A stretch of DNA of 64,000 bases from Perognathus longimembris pacificus (taxonomy: Eukaryota; Chordata; Mammalia; Rodentia; Heteromyidae): positions 67,001-131,000 of the forward strand of contig NC_063161.1 of assembly GCF_023159225.1 (NCBI RefSeq). Reading direction: 5' to 3'. This document shows positions 11,989 to 23,060 of the stretch, one piece after another. Position numbers and translations under genes: made by a program. How positions within the stretch are numbered: the first letter of the stretch is position 1; each line of letters starts with the position of its first letter. The notes below the pieces were generated by a model that saw only the letters and a program-made list of their open reading frames with translations, did not search any database and was not told where the DNA came from.

Positions 11989-13255
11989 AGGATGCCCACG
12001 GGGAAACAAGTCCAGAGCTGTCGGTAGCCCTCGGAAAAATGGCAGTGAGTTCTCTGGAGCACGTAGTACCCCACCTGGTAACAGAAAAGGTGGGGCAGAA
12101 TCGATCCGTGTTCCAAGAGACCGGATAGGATTTTTGGGACACTTGGGCCAAGGGCCAAGGGATTTCTGCAGCACGCGGGGATGGGCGAGCAGCTTTGTGT
12201 GTCTCTCAGCACCAGGCAGCGGCTGCGTGCTTGGGGCCCAGGACTAACGGCGCAAATTCCGTGCCTGCCACAGGAGGTCGTGGCCCCGGCAATGTTTGGG
12301 GACATGTCGAGCACAGAGGCTCACGGGGTGCCTGGAGCAGCTTGCCTTCACACCGGCCCTGCTTTTCTTTCCGCTTCTGGGGCCACCAAGCGCCGCGGTG
12401 GTGGTGGCGGTGCCGAGCGTCTAGCGTGAAAATTTTTGGGCTGGAGCACCGGAGCATAGAGCAGGCGGCTTGGCGCCTGGTGGCGGCCCGAGCGGCAGCA
12501 GCGTGACGCAGAGGTTTGGGGCAGAAACTGCTTTGTGCTGGCTCCCTCCCCCGCCTCTGAGGCTGGGGAACTTACCGGGCTCGCCTACGTACAATAAAGC
12601 TGGCTAATCTGCTTTAAAGGAGACAAAAGGGTTCTTGGTTTTTGTCAATGTTCGCTAGTTGGAGATTTGTTAACTCTGAGGTTGCGGGCTAAATACTAAA
12701 CTTGGTTAACAGATGAAATAGATTCTAAATTTTCCCGCCGCCGCAGCTGGGCAGGGCTAGCGCTTGCTGCCGGCCTGCAGCCCACCCACCCCACCCCACC
12801 GCCCCCCCTTGTGGTCCTGTGGCGTTTTCTGTGTCACCTTGCAGCTTACAGGCTGAGTGAGAGAATAAGAGAAAAGCCACAGATTTCCAACAAAAAACGG
12901 AGTAATTGGAGATATTTTAAAAAGGGAAAACAAATGGTTCTGATGCAGCAATAAGTAATTTGGTTGGATTTCCTATAATTACCAGCTCAGAGATACTAGA
13001 AATTAAAAGAGTTTTTTCTTGATGGTTAAAAAGTTTGCTTGTCTGATGCGATTTGATCCTGTGACACTCTCGTAATTTGGAGATATTGGGAAAAAAAGCG
13101 AGATGCTGAGGCCAAAATCACTTGTGTTTAAATTCTGGTAAACACGGTTTAAGGTACTTTTATCACAGTTGCCTTGGATATTAGTCTAATGATTCAGATA
13201 CTAATTTCCATGTGAGACTCCTATCTTAAGTTACATATAATCAGGCGTTTAAAGT

Positions 13256-13480
13256 ATGTTTTTTTGTTTTGTTTTGTTTTGTTTTTTGGCCAGTCCTGGG
13301 GCTTGGACTCTGGGCCTGAGCACTGTCCCTGGCTTCTTTTTGCTCAAGGCTAGCACTCTGCCACTTGAGCCACAGCGCCACTTCTGGCCATTTTCTGTAT
13401 ATGTGGTGCTGGGGAATCGAACCCAGGGCCTCATGTATATGAGGCAGGCACTCTTGCCACTAGGCCATATCCCCAGCCCC
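13256..13480 (-). mobile_element. ID-type dimeric SINE
   Basis: Complete dimer with a TTTTG-repeat tail at its left end; TAAAGTATGTTT flanks both sides. Confidence 0.92.
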
Positions 13481-13648
13481 TAAAGTATGTTTAATTAACT
13501 AATGGGGATAAGAGTAAATTCTCGTTAACCCTGTATGTATACAAAATATGGCAAAGCAAGCTAATGATTCTCACTAATTTATTGGAAAGCTAAATAAATA
13601 AGCAACTCTAAATTTGTAATTGTCATTCCTGCATTAAGAAAAAATTGC

Positions 13649-13868
13649 GGGCTGGGGATATAGCCTAGTGGCAAGACTGCCTGCCTCGGATACACGAGGC
13701 CCTAGGTTCGATTCCCCAGCACCACATATACAGAAAACGGCCAGAAGCGTGCTGTGGCTCAAGTGGCAGAGTGCTAGCCTTGAGCGGGAAGAAGCCAGGG
13801 ACAGTGCTCAGGCCCGGAGTCCAAGGCCCAGGACTGGCCAAAAAAAAAAAAAAGAAAAGAAAAGAAAA
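13649..13868 (+). mobile_element. ID-type dimeric SINE (young subfamily)
   Basis: Has the CCTCGGATACACGAGGCC form of the head and GAGCGGGAAGAAGCC in the second half. The direct repeat AAGAAAAAATTGC flanks it. Confidence 0.93.
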
Positions 13869-15354
13869 AATTGCCATTTGAGTTCAGAGTCTTTTGGATA
13901 CAAACAAGGCTGAGACAAAGGCCTGAAACTACATTCCTAAATGGAAATTTAAACAACCAGAGTGCCAACATTTTGCCAGATTAAAGGTATCATAGCTGTT
14001 AAAAGCCACAGAGTTACCTTGGGATTTTGTGACTAGAAAAATCTCTTAAAATCATCACCCTGCATAAGCCAAAAGGGCATCTGCCAACAAAGGCCAGGGA
14101 ATACTCAGCAACCAACCAGAATATGCTGGGGGATTTAAATGTCCTTAACCAGTCTACTTTTCTGGCTTATGCCCAGGGTATATTTTATGTCATTCATGCC
14201 AACTAGCTCTGAGAACTTGTCAGTCATGCTTGATCTTTTCAAAAGTCTCTTTTAACAGAATAACATCTCGCTAAAGTCACCACCTGAAAACTTGCAGTTC
14301 AAGGCCATCATCTTTTCCATACTACTGTGCCAAGCTACAGGATGCCCTGAGGAGACCAGGACACCCATTGGCCCGGATGGCCATACCATTCTCGTGGTAA
14401 TAATGGGAACTTTTGCCAGCCACACTGGACAGTGCCAGGCTAACCAGGGGGCCCTTGACCACCTCGCCCCCTTTCAGCAGGAAGCAGCTCAAGAAGGAAA
14501 GACCTTCGCCCATATTCCCAGCCTGGTGCCCTCCTATGCCAGAAAAAAATAAAAATAAAAAATAAAAAAAGAGAGAGGGGGGAGTAGCCCCCATGATTAG
14601 TAAGGATAACTATGCTTATATTAAATATCTTAAGAAATATCTTAAGAAATTTTAAATCTTCCCAAAACAGTGGGGAAGGGCCTTGTATATGCTTTTCCAG
14701 ATTGGAAAATTAAACCCAGAGCACCTGCGATGGAGAAATGTCTTATTCTTGTTCTCTAGGAAAACAAGCACCATACTGGATTTCTTCTGCTCTTCCAAGA
14801 GAATATAGAAATCCTGCCTGCAACAGCAGTAGCAGTAGGAGGCAACCCGCTTCCTTTCCCTCTTTGCTTTCTAAACTCTTCCTTGAGCATTTCTCGTGGC
14901 GCAATATTTCACTGTGGCAATGTCGCTTTCAGTTTTGTACAAAAACTAAAGAAATTTTGCACCATGTTTCATCCTCTCCTTTCCCCCTGCTGCTTATGTT
15001 AGGGGGGTCCCATTAGAGGGAAATAGGAGCTAAAGGTGTTGACACTTTATCTCAATGTTTCATGATAAAAAATGTTTTAAAAAGTAAGTGCAAAGGTTTA
15101 GCGCCTTCACCCAATGTTTATTAAAAAAAAAAAAAGAATGTTTAACTAACCACATGTGTTTAAGTTACCAGTGGCAGACTACCAGAGTCGCCAGAACTTA
15201 AATCTGCTTCTACCTCACCTCCAGAAGAGTAATGATGTCTGCACTTATCCTGAGTGGCACGGAAACAGGCTAAGGACTCCAACTTCTCTGGACTGAGCCA
15301 AATGGATGGCCCCTTTACCTACCCCTTCCCTATGTGGAAGAGGCCTCTCAGCCC

Positions 15355-15751
15355 ACTTACGTAATGGCGGAGACCCCAGAAACCTGGTCCTTCTGGGGTT
15401 GTGGTCTCCGCCCATAGAGGAAGACCCGTGACATCACCTGATGGACAATCATTAATATCCAGTAGCCCCTCTCCTGCGTGCGTCTCTGGGGGTATAAACT
15501 GTTGGCCCCTCCCTTGAATAAACCAGAATGCCCCTGGGGCTTTCTCTGGGATACCCACGCACCCATGTCTTCCTTGGCGGGCATGAGGGTCTCACGACTA
15601 TGCGCCACCTGAGGCTACCCGTGGATTCCAATCCCGCAGCTGATTCCCTACTGGCCAGGGGGATGTGAGAGGGTGACAGAGGTCCACACATGGAAGAGGA
15701 AGAGAAGCCTAGGACCCGCCATGTGGATGGGGGGTAGAGCGAAGCCCAGCA
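15355..15751 (+). repeat. 3' LTR of the class II-like element, 5' part missing
   Basis: Matches the 5' LTR from about 11569 to its end with scattered substitutions and small deletions. The first ~120 bp of the LTR are not recognisable. Confidence 0.8.
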
Positions 15752-15757
15752 GTGAAT

Positions 15758-17455
15758 TACATTGATTGATTTATGGATGTTGAAGCATCCTTGTGACTGT
15801 GGGATGAAGCATACTTGGTCATGATGTATAATTTTCTTGATCAGTTTCTGGATCCTGTTAGCTAATGTTTTATTGAGGAGCTTTGCGTCTGTGTTCATTA
15901 GTGATATTGGTCTGTAGTTCTCTTTTTTTGTTGGGTCTTTGCCTGGTTTGGGAATGAGTATGATATTAGCTTCATAGGATGAGTTTGGGATTTCTCCCTC
16001 TGTTTCTATTTCACGGAAAAGCTTGAGGAGTATTGGTATTAGTTCCTCACTAAAGGTTTTATAGAATTCATTGGTGAATCCATCTGGGCCTGGGCTTTTC
16101 TTTGTTGGGAGAGTCTTGATTACCCCCCTGTATATCGCTGTAAGTTATTGGTTTATTTAGTTGATTTATTTCTTCTTGGTTCACTTTGGGCAGTTTATAC
16201 TTCTCTAAGAATTGATCCATTTCTGTAAAATTATTGTTTTTTACTGAGTAGAGGTTCTGGAAATAGTTCCTTATGATTGTTTGAATATTGTGTGTACTTG
16301 TTGTAATTTTTCCGGTGGAGTCCCTGATTTTACGTATATGAGTCTCTTCTCTTCTTTTTTTTGTAAGTCTTGTGAGGGGTCTGTCAATTTTATTTGTTTT
16401 CTCAAAGAACCAGCTTGTAGTCTTATTTATTTGTTGAATGGTCTTTCCATTTTCAATCAGATTTATCTCTTCTTTAATCTTTGTGATCTCTCTCCTCCTA
16501 GTCATTTTAGGTTCTATCATTTCTTGGTTCTCCAGTTGTTTTAGTTTCATCGTGAGGTTATTCACCTGCTCTGCTTCCATTCTTTTAATATGAGTGCTGA
16601 GGGCGATGATCTTGCCCCTCAGTACTGCCTTATCTGTGTCCCATAGGTTTCTTTGTGATGTATTTTCATTGTCATTGTGGCTTATGAATTCATTGATTTC
16701 ATCTTTAATTTGGTCTGTGGCCCAAGTGTTGGATAACAGTGTGGGGTTTAGCCTCCAAGAATGTATATAGCCTCTGTGGTAACCGTTGTTATTGAGGGTT
16801 ATCTTTAATCCACTGTGGTCAGATATAATGCATGGGATGGCGTCAATACTTTTGTATTTGCTGAGGTTCTTTGTGTGGGCTATGACATGGTCTATTTTGG
16901 AGTATGATCCATGGGCTGCTGAGAAGGTGTATTGGGTCTCTGTACGGTGAAAGATTCTGTATAGATCTGTCAGATCAATTTGGGATATGGTGTTACTTAG
17001 GTCCTCAGCTCCCTTGCTAATCCTCTGGGTGTTGGATCTATCTCTTGGAGAGAGTGGGGTATTAAAGTCACCCACTATGATTGTGTTTGGGTCTATCTTA
17101 TTCTTTTTTTTTTTTTTTTTTTTTTTGGCCAGTCCTGGGCCTTGGACTCAGGGCCCGAGCACCTTCCCTGGCTTCTTCCCGCTCAAGGCTAGCAATCTGC
17201 CACTTGAGCCACAGCTCCACTTCTGGCCGTTTTCTGTATATGTGGTGCTGGGGAATCGAACCTAGGGCCTCGTGTATCCGAGGCAGGCACTCTTGCCACT
17301 AGGCTATATCCCCAGCCCCAGGGTCTATCTTATTCTGTAGTTCTGTGAGAATTTGCTTGACATATGTAGGGCCTCTTTTGTTCGGTGAGTATACATTTAT
17401 CACCGTGATGTCTTGATTCTGGATTTTTCCTTGTATTAAAATGTAGTGGGCATTG
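15758..17455 (-). pseudogene. L1 ORF2, endonuclease part
   Basis: NVYSPN (17419-17402 region) and, in an open stretch 17075-16068, GDFNTPLS and ISDHSGLK mark the apurinic-type endonuclease. A SINE (17104-17317) separates the two parts. The first ~100 residues expected of ORF2 are missing upstream of 17455. Confidence 0.88.
17104..17317 (-). mobile_element. ID-type dimeric SINE (young) in L1
   Basis: Complete dimer; GGGTCTATCTTATTCT occurs at both ends. Confidence 0.93.
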
Positions 17456-17456
17456 G

Positions 17457-17662
17457 GGCTGGGGATATAGCCTAGTGGCAAGAGTGCCTGCCTCGGTATA
17501 CCCGAGGCCCTAGGTTCGATTCCCCAGCACCACATATACAGAAAATGGCCAGAAGCAGCGCTGTGGCTCAAGTGGCAGAGTGCTAGCCTTGAGCAGGAAG
17601 AAGCCAGGGACAGTGCTCAGGCCCTGAGTCCAAGGCCCAGGACTGGCCAAAAAAAAAAAAAA
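17457..17662 (+). mobile_element. ID-type dimeric SINE in L1
   Basis: Complete dimer with poly-A tail; AATGTAGTGGG flanks it. A second SINE starts immediately after. Confidence 0.92.
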
Positions 17663-17668
17663 TGTAGT

Positions 17669-17860
17669 GGGCTGGGGATATAGCCTAGTGGCAAGAGTGC
17701 CTGCCTCGGATACACGAGGCCCTAGGTTCGATTCCCCAGCACCACATATACAGAAAACGGCCAGAAGCGGCGCTGTGGCTCAAGTGGCAGAGTGCTAGCC
17801 TTGAGCGGGAAGAAGCCAGGGACAGTGCTCGGGCCCTGAGTCCAAGGCCCAGGACTGGCC
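17669..17860 (+). mobile_element. ID-type dimeric SINE without poly-A tail
   Basis: A young-subfamily dimer that ends abruptly at GGACTGGCC and joins the L1 ORF1 end directly, with no A-tail and no target repeat on the right. Confidence 0.9.
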
Positions 17861-19029
17861 TCGAATATGAACTCCAGCTTCCCTGGATATTTTATTCTAG
17901 GTTAGCACTTGTTGGCATGTAGAACTTGGATGGTGTTCTTCCATTCTCTTCGCGTGTGGTAGGTTTGTGTGTAGAGGTCTGCTGTTATTCGGATCCTCTT
18001 CCCATTGTAATAGATTTCTTTCTTCGCTTTGGCTGCATTCAAAATTTGCTCTTTATTCCTGAGATCTGAAGTCTTGAATATTATGTGCCTTGGCGTGGCT
18101 TTTCTGGGGTCTGGTCTGCCAGGTGTCCTATAGGCTTTGGTTACCTGGATGGGGTCCCTGTGAGATTGGGGAAGTTTTCTGCAATAACTTTATTGAAAAT
18201 ATGTTGAAGCCTTCTGCTCTGGTATTCAGCTCCTTCTTCTATTACAATTATGTGCAGATTATATCTTTTGTCTTTGTTCACTAGCTCCTGGATTAGTCTG
18301 CCCTGGAGCTTCACCGTTTCTTGGAGTGTGGTAATTTTCTGGTTTTATCGGCTGCATCATGTCCAAGATAGAGATTCTGGATTCAATATTGTCAATTCTT
18401 TGTGCTGTGGATTCAATTGCGGAGTTTATGGGTGTCAGAGAGCTATTTATGGTTACCAGATCAGCTCTGATCATGGAAATTTCTTCCTTTAAAGAGTTGT
18501 ATTTTAAATCTATTTTTTCTTGCATTTCACTTCTCAAGATGTTAAGGTCTTCTTTAACAGAGGTTTGCACTGTATCCATTTTTGCTTCCATTTCTTTCTT
18601 GGCTTCCTGGATGTCCTTCGAGACTTCCACTCTAAACTCCTGGAATTGTTTTCTTTTCTTTTTCTTTTTCTTTCTTTTTTTTTTTTTTTTTGACAGTCCT
18701 GGGCCTTGGACTCAGGACCTGAGCACTGTCCCTGGCTTCCTTTTGCTCAAGGCTAGCACTCTGCCACTTGAGCCACAGCGCCACTTCTGGCCATTTCCCA
18801 TATATGTAGTACTGGGGAATTGAACCCAGGGCTTCATGTATACAAGGCAGGCTCTCTTGCCACTAGGCCATATTCCCAGCCCTCTGTAATTGTTTTCTGA
18901 TTTCGTTTCTGAGACTTTCCATCATTTCTGCTAATATAGCCTCAGCTGAATTTTTATTCTCCATCTACTCTTCAGTCTTGCTGCTTTTTGGAGCTGGTGA
19001 GTTGGCTTGCCCTTTGATGAAATGTGTCA
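17861..19029 (-). pseudogene. L1 ORF1 remnant
   Basis: The start region (MTHFIKGQANSPAP) is followed by an in-frame stop about 21 codons later. A coiled-coil-like stretch rich in E/K/I (18630-18259) and the C-terminal RNA-binding domain with RHIIFK, RRI/RITAD-like and RREW motifs (about 18095-17870) are visible. A SINE splits it at 18665-18882. Confidence 0.85.
18665..18882 (-). mobile_element. ID-type dimeric SINE in L1 ORF1
   Basis: Complete dimer with poly-T start; the flanks TGGAATTGTTTTCT and TGTAATTGTTTTCT form its target duplication with one change. Confidence 0.91.
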
Positions 19030-20685
19030 TATTTCTTTGTGATTTGCAAATCTGGAGATCTGTGGGTGGCTTCCCTGGTTTGGCTTTGTGCTGGTTCCCG
19101 CTGGTCTGTCAGTGTCCTGGCTCTGGGTTTGAGTTTGGCTGTTGAACCTTGCTGCCGAATGGGTGAGCGTGACCTTCTCGGTTGTTGCCGGGGTGATCAC
19201 CCTCCCTGCACTTGGGGGTGGGTAGGTTCTGTGTCTTTCTCTGCAGGATAGTGTCCTGCCGCTGTGTTGTGCTGACCCTAGCATGCCCCTGGTGGGGGGT
19301 TGCTGGTTGCTGATTCAGCGTAGCGTGGAGGCTTTTCTCTTCTTTGGTTCTTTTTTCCCCACTCTGTATCTTGGTCAGAGGAGCTCACCTCTCAGGCGGT
19401 TCATCCTCCTGTATGGATTGCTCCGGGGCTAGTGTTGTTGAGGGGTGGCCCACCCACTTATGCGAAATGCGCCAAATTGAGTGGGCGCTGCCGCTGGGGG
19501 CTCTGCCCTCTTGTACGGGTGCGCCTATCAGAGCGGGCGGTGCCACTGGGGGGCCCTGCCTACCTGTGCAACATGCGCATACCACAGCGGGCGCTGGCGC
19601 TGGGGTCCCTGCCCTCCTGTGCGGGGTGCGCCTACCAGAGTGGGCCCTGGGTTGTTGGGGTGTGCTTGTGCCCTCCCGCAAGTTTGCAGTGGGGGGCGGT
19701 ATGTGTGGGCCACAGTGGGATCAAGTGTCCGGGCGCGGGTTAGCGCCCACAGACTGCACCTCTGCTGTGAGGGGGGCGTGTGATCGGGCCCAGATGTCCC
19801 TGCTGGGCTGGTATTGCCCACCAGCGCGCCTGTGACTTTTGTTGAAAAAGTTCACGAGGACCAGGCGCCTCAGGTGGGGCTTCCAATGTCTACTGGTCCC
19901 CGGGCCCCTCTTGGGAAGGGGGGCGGGGCCGATGCGGCCGGTTCAGGCTCCTCTGCTGCCTTGGTGCTGCTCCACCCCTCCCCTGCTAGCTCCTGTGTCC
20001 TCCCAGGGTCTGAAGGGAGCTTTTGCGGCCTGATTTGGGGGTTCTTTGTTCCCTCGGGGTGGGGAGGGGGAGAGAGGGAGTTCTAGCTTCTTTGTAGGGT
20101 TTGGGTCTCTGATAGCTGGTCTCCCATTGGGGAAGAGGGTAATGGGGAACTTACCGGTCCTGGATTGTGTGTGTGTGTCCCACGCTGCTGTTGGCCCTTT
20201 GGGGGTGGGGTGCTGGGCGGTTGTTTGGTGGTGGCGGCCCTGGCTCCCACTCGGTTCCCCGGCCGCTCAAATCCAATCCCAGCCGTGCGGTCCCGAAGTT
20301 CCCATCGCCGCCACCATCTGTCTCGATTGGTACGCGCTCCCCTGGGTTCTGTGGAATCCTGCTGTCTGGACTCTGCACTCCTGGCGTGACTTTTCGGCAG
20401 TCGGTTTGCCAGCGCCAGGTCCCCTTTCCCATTCTGGCCCTGTTCGGGCCAGGGTCGGCGGGTGGGGGGAGGGTATCCCAGAGATTTTCTGGCTCCGTGC
20501 AGGTTATAGGCTCTTCTTTTGTTGTTCTTTTTCATTTCCTGCGTTTCTCTATTGCTTCTGGCTGCTGGTTTTGCTGGGTTCTTGATGGGGTGTTGGGTGA
20601 TGGAGTTCCCAGCTCGCTATTCAATTGGAGCGAGGTGGGGTGCCTCCCTACTGTGGCGGCACCATCTTCCTCCTCCTGAGGATCT
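19030..20685 (-). promoter_or_regulatory. L1 5' UTR (internal promoter) with 53-bp tandem repeats
   Basis: GC-rich sequence upstream of ORF1. Between about 19440 and 19680 a unit of 52-54 bp repeats four times, tracked by the words GTGGGCGCTG (19481), GCGGGCGGTG (19533), GCGGGCGCTG (19587) and GTGGGCCCTG (19640). This resembles the monomer organisation of some rodent L1 promoters, with a smaller unit. Confidence 0.75.
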
Positions 20686-21513
20686 ATTCTTAATTACCTA
20701 TATATATTCTTTGTTTTTATATATTCTATGTTTTTAACTTTGTAAAACATTGAATTTCTGTACTTTTGAAAGAGATCAGTCAAACTGAAGTTGATGTACA
20801 GTTACAAATATTTCTGTACATACATTTTAAATATTAATACTAAAATGACACTTTATCAGCAAAAGGAAAAAGGACACTAAAATTGGCTGAGGTCTGTTTC
20901 AGGCCAAAATTTCCGTATTGCATTTCTGTTACTTTTTCTTAAATAAATTAACATTTCTGTGTCATTTTAATTATAAAAACTTTATTCGTTTTGTTTTTGT
21001 TGCCAGTCCTGGGGCATGGACTCAGGGCCTGAGCACTGTCCCTGGCTTCTTTTTGCTCAAGGCTAGCACTCTACCTCTTGAGCCACAGCGCCACTTCCGG
21101 TTATTTTTTATATATGTGGTGCTGAGGAATCGAACCCAGGGCTTCATGTATATGAGGCGAGCACTTTACCACTAGGCCACATTCCCAACCCCATTAATTA
21201 TAAAAAGTAATCATTATAGCCAAAAATATCTTAAAACCTGATGCATGCAGTTACTGCACTGTCACTCTTCCCTCTGAATCTTGTTTATATAGTACATGAC
21301 TCTTATGACTCAGAAACAGTTTTAACTTCTGTACATTTTCCTGTTCTTTTTTATATGATAATACATATCTCACATAGTAGGAGTTCCAGTGTTTGATAAC
21401 ATAGAAGTGTTTTTATAAGACTATAGTTTTGTTAACTATAAGTGATTATGTTAACTATCCTGTACTAAAACTACATGTACTATGATAGTGAGCATAAGAG
21501 ATGCTGAGAAGAC
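20686..21513. other. AT-rich spacer with one SINE
   Basis: No gene seen. It separates the L1 from the gammaretrovirus-like provirus. Confidence 0.4.
21000..21192 (-). mobile_element. ID-type dimeric SINE
   Basis: Complete dimer on the - strand; TTAATTATAAAAA occurs on both sides (about 20967 and 21194). Confidence 0.9.
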
Positions 21514-21517
21514 TCAG

Positions 21518-21949
21518 TGAAGAGCCAGACTTTGAAGTCAGGCCCCACTTTACCACGTGAACCACACTTTACCACGCAAACCTGAGATAACAGGCCCTGT
21601 GAGCAAACCCAGGACAAGCTTATTAGGGCCCAGCCGGTCAAGAACTCTAACTGCTGGGAATGTTTAACTCTAACTGCCCCCAGAATGCCTCGAGCCCTGA
21701 GCCAATCAGATTTGCACCCGTCTCCTAATCTTGCTTGCTTGAACACCTGATGGCTGTAACTTTGTTTTTTGCCTTTATAAGCCCTGTGCAATCGCAGCTC
21801 GGGGCTTCCTCCTAACCACCACTGTGTCAGTGGGTAGGACGAGGCCCAAGTTGTGGCCCGCTTGAATAAAGTCTTGCCTTGCTTTTGCATTTCGGAATGT
21901 CTGAGTCTCGGTGGCCTTCTTGGGGGTTGTTTCATGACTTAGCATAACA
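21518..21949 (+). repeat. 5' LTR of the gammaretrovirus-like provirus
   Basis: 432 bp with CCAATCAG (about 21705), a TATAAGC box (about 21775) and AATAAA (about 21865). Length and box order are those of gammaretroviral LTRs. Confidence 0.94.
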
Positions 21950-21951
21950 TT

Positions 21952-21969
21952 TGGGGGCTTGTCGGGGAT
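21952..21969 (+). other. primer-binding site, tRNA-Pro type
   Basis: TGGGGGCTTGTCGGGGAT lies 2 bp after the LTR. It differs at two positions from the tRNA-Pro primer site used by murine leukaemia-type viruses. Confidence 0.8.
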
Positions 21970-22349
21970 AGCACCAGAGACCCACAAGACCCCAGACTCT
22001 GAAGGTAAGAAAACAGCGCTGTTCATTTGTCTTGTCTTGTAATTTGTCTGTTTGTTTTGCTTTTGCTTATTTCTTGAAGGGGTTGTTGAAGCAGATGCGC
22101 TTACTCGGCAATCCTGGGGAGACTGGGGGAACGCCCCAGACTCTCCACCCTTGAAGGGGGACCGAATCCCGCCTTGGACTTGGGTCCACTCCTTCTGTAC
22201 CATTGCAGGAGGTTGTGGGCCAACTTGGGAGATCTCCATCTCTAACTCGTAGCTTTTCTTGTTCTCAGGCCTGTGTGTTTTCCTCCTTTTGTATTGTATT
22301 AATTGTTTTGTTTTTTGTAGCCTTTTGGACTGAACATCTGATCAGAGAT

Positions 22350-22910
22350 ATGGGTAACGTTCTATCTTGGGGACCTCCATCTAGCCCCCTAGACTTGATC
22401 CAAGCTCACTGGAGGGAGGTTAAGGAGACAGCTCAGAACCAGAGTGTGGCCCTTAAGAAGGAAAAGTGGATCACCCTGTGCAAGTCAGAATGGCCCACCA
22501 TTAAGGGAACTAATTGGCCACCCAAGGGGAGCTTTGACATAGGTAAGATCAGGACTTTGCAACGCCTAATCTACACCCCTCGTTCGGGCCATCCAGACAA
22601 GAGAGAAACCAAGAAGAAAGAGAAGAAATTGTACCTACCTGTCCTCCAGGGAGGAAGCACAGAGGAGGAAATGTTTCCCCCTCATACTCTCCACCCCAGC
22701 TAACTCTACAAGAGGAGGACTCTGAGGAAAATGTTTCAGCTGTGCCTTCTGCTCCAGAGGGTCCCGCCCAGTCAACTCGCCGGTGCCGGCAGCCCAGGAC
22801 ATGGACACATCAGCCCCGAGTCCTGACCCGCAGCCGCCAACAGGGGCAGACGCAGGACCAGCCCAAGCCATACGCAGGTGGCAGGGAGTGACCCCACCGC
22901 GCAGCGCTGT
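22350..22910 (+). pseudogene. gag: gag matrix remnant (first start)
   Basis: The frame opens with MGNVLS, with the Gly2 expected for myristoylation, and contains AHWREVKETAQNQS, a hallmark of gammaretroviral matrix. Its first frame stops at 22703. A frame change then gives a PPPYSPP-type late-domain stretch. Capsid and nucleocapsid are not recognisable. Confidence 0.85.
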
Positions 22911-22944
22911 CGTCTCTGTGTTGTTTGTAAGTCTGACAGTCTCT

Positions 22945-23060
22945 TTTGTGTCAAACCTGCATAGCTCATTGGAAAGATGTACAGGTGACGGTTTACAAAG
23001 TATGAGTGTCCACAGAAAGAACTCTGGGGGGGACCCTCACCCAGCCTTCTTAAGCAGAAA
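22945..23060 (+). pseudogene. second, broken matrix-start copy
   Basis: LAHWKDVQ at 22958 onward repeats the matrix start in a second version without an ATG. The relative at 30.3 kb has the same duplicate with an ATG (31154). Confidence 0.7.

Larger units (their letters stand above)
11989..15354 (+). other. interior of the class II-like element, non-coding
   Basis: No retroviral protein motif is seen in any frame. Blocks at about 12990-13080 and 13490-13660 resemble the interior of the gammaretrovirus-like provirus at about 23860-24145. SINEs sit at 13256-13480 and 13649-13868. A short open frame at 14292-14552 has no family resemblance. Confidence 0.7.
11448..15751 (+). mobile_element. non-coding class II-like LTR retrovirus inserted in L1
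   Basis: The 5' LTR (11448-11966) and a 3' LTR with a missing or diverged 5' part (about 15355-15751) enclose about 3.4 kb. The flanks are GTGAAC (11442-11447) and GTGAAT (15752-15757), a 6-bp target duplication with one change. A primer-binding-site-like sequence TGGCGACCCAGACGTGGGGC follows the 5' LTR. The interior has no recognisable gag, pol or env and contains two SINEs. This is the layout of non-autonomous elements such as ETn or VL30 in mouse, which is an analogy only. Confidence 0.82.
7885..20685 (-). mobile_element. L1 retrotransposon with intact 5' end, split by nested insertions
   Basis: On the - strand the order is 5' UTR (20685-19030), ORF1 (19029-17861), ORF2 (17455-8544) and 3' UTR (about 8543-7885). 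The 5' end carries GGAGGAAGATGGTGCCGCC, like the YY1-type start of mammalian L1 promoters. Insertions that split it are SINEs at 8196, 10680, 17104, 17457, 17669 and 18665, a solo LTR at 9985-10554 and an LTR retrovirus at 11448-15751. Stops, frameshifts and a deletion at the ORF1/ORF2 junction make it inactive. Flanking words ATCCATTCT (near 7870) and ATCTATTCT (near 20687) may be its worn target-site duplication. Confidence 0.92.

Noticed and set aside
11513..12506. Several frames of 80-168 codons around the class II-like LTR
   Set aside because: They lie within the LTR and leader of the ERV and show no retroviral protein motif.
13668..13913. Recurring frames of 60-90 codons with [14 protein letters not shown] or EVALWLKWQSASLEQ
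   Set aside because: These are translations of the ID-type SINE in either orientation and recur at many places.
14292..14552. Open frame with a signal-peptide-like start in the class II-like element
   Set aside because: No similarity to env or any family I know; short and isolated in non-coding sequence.
19024..20679. Frames of 75-179 codons in GC-rich DNA
   Set aside because: They fall in the L1 5' UTR, where the tandem repeat and base composition create open frames.
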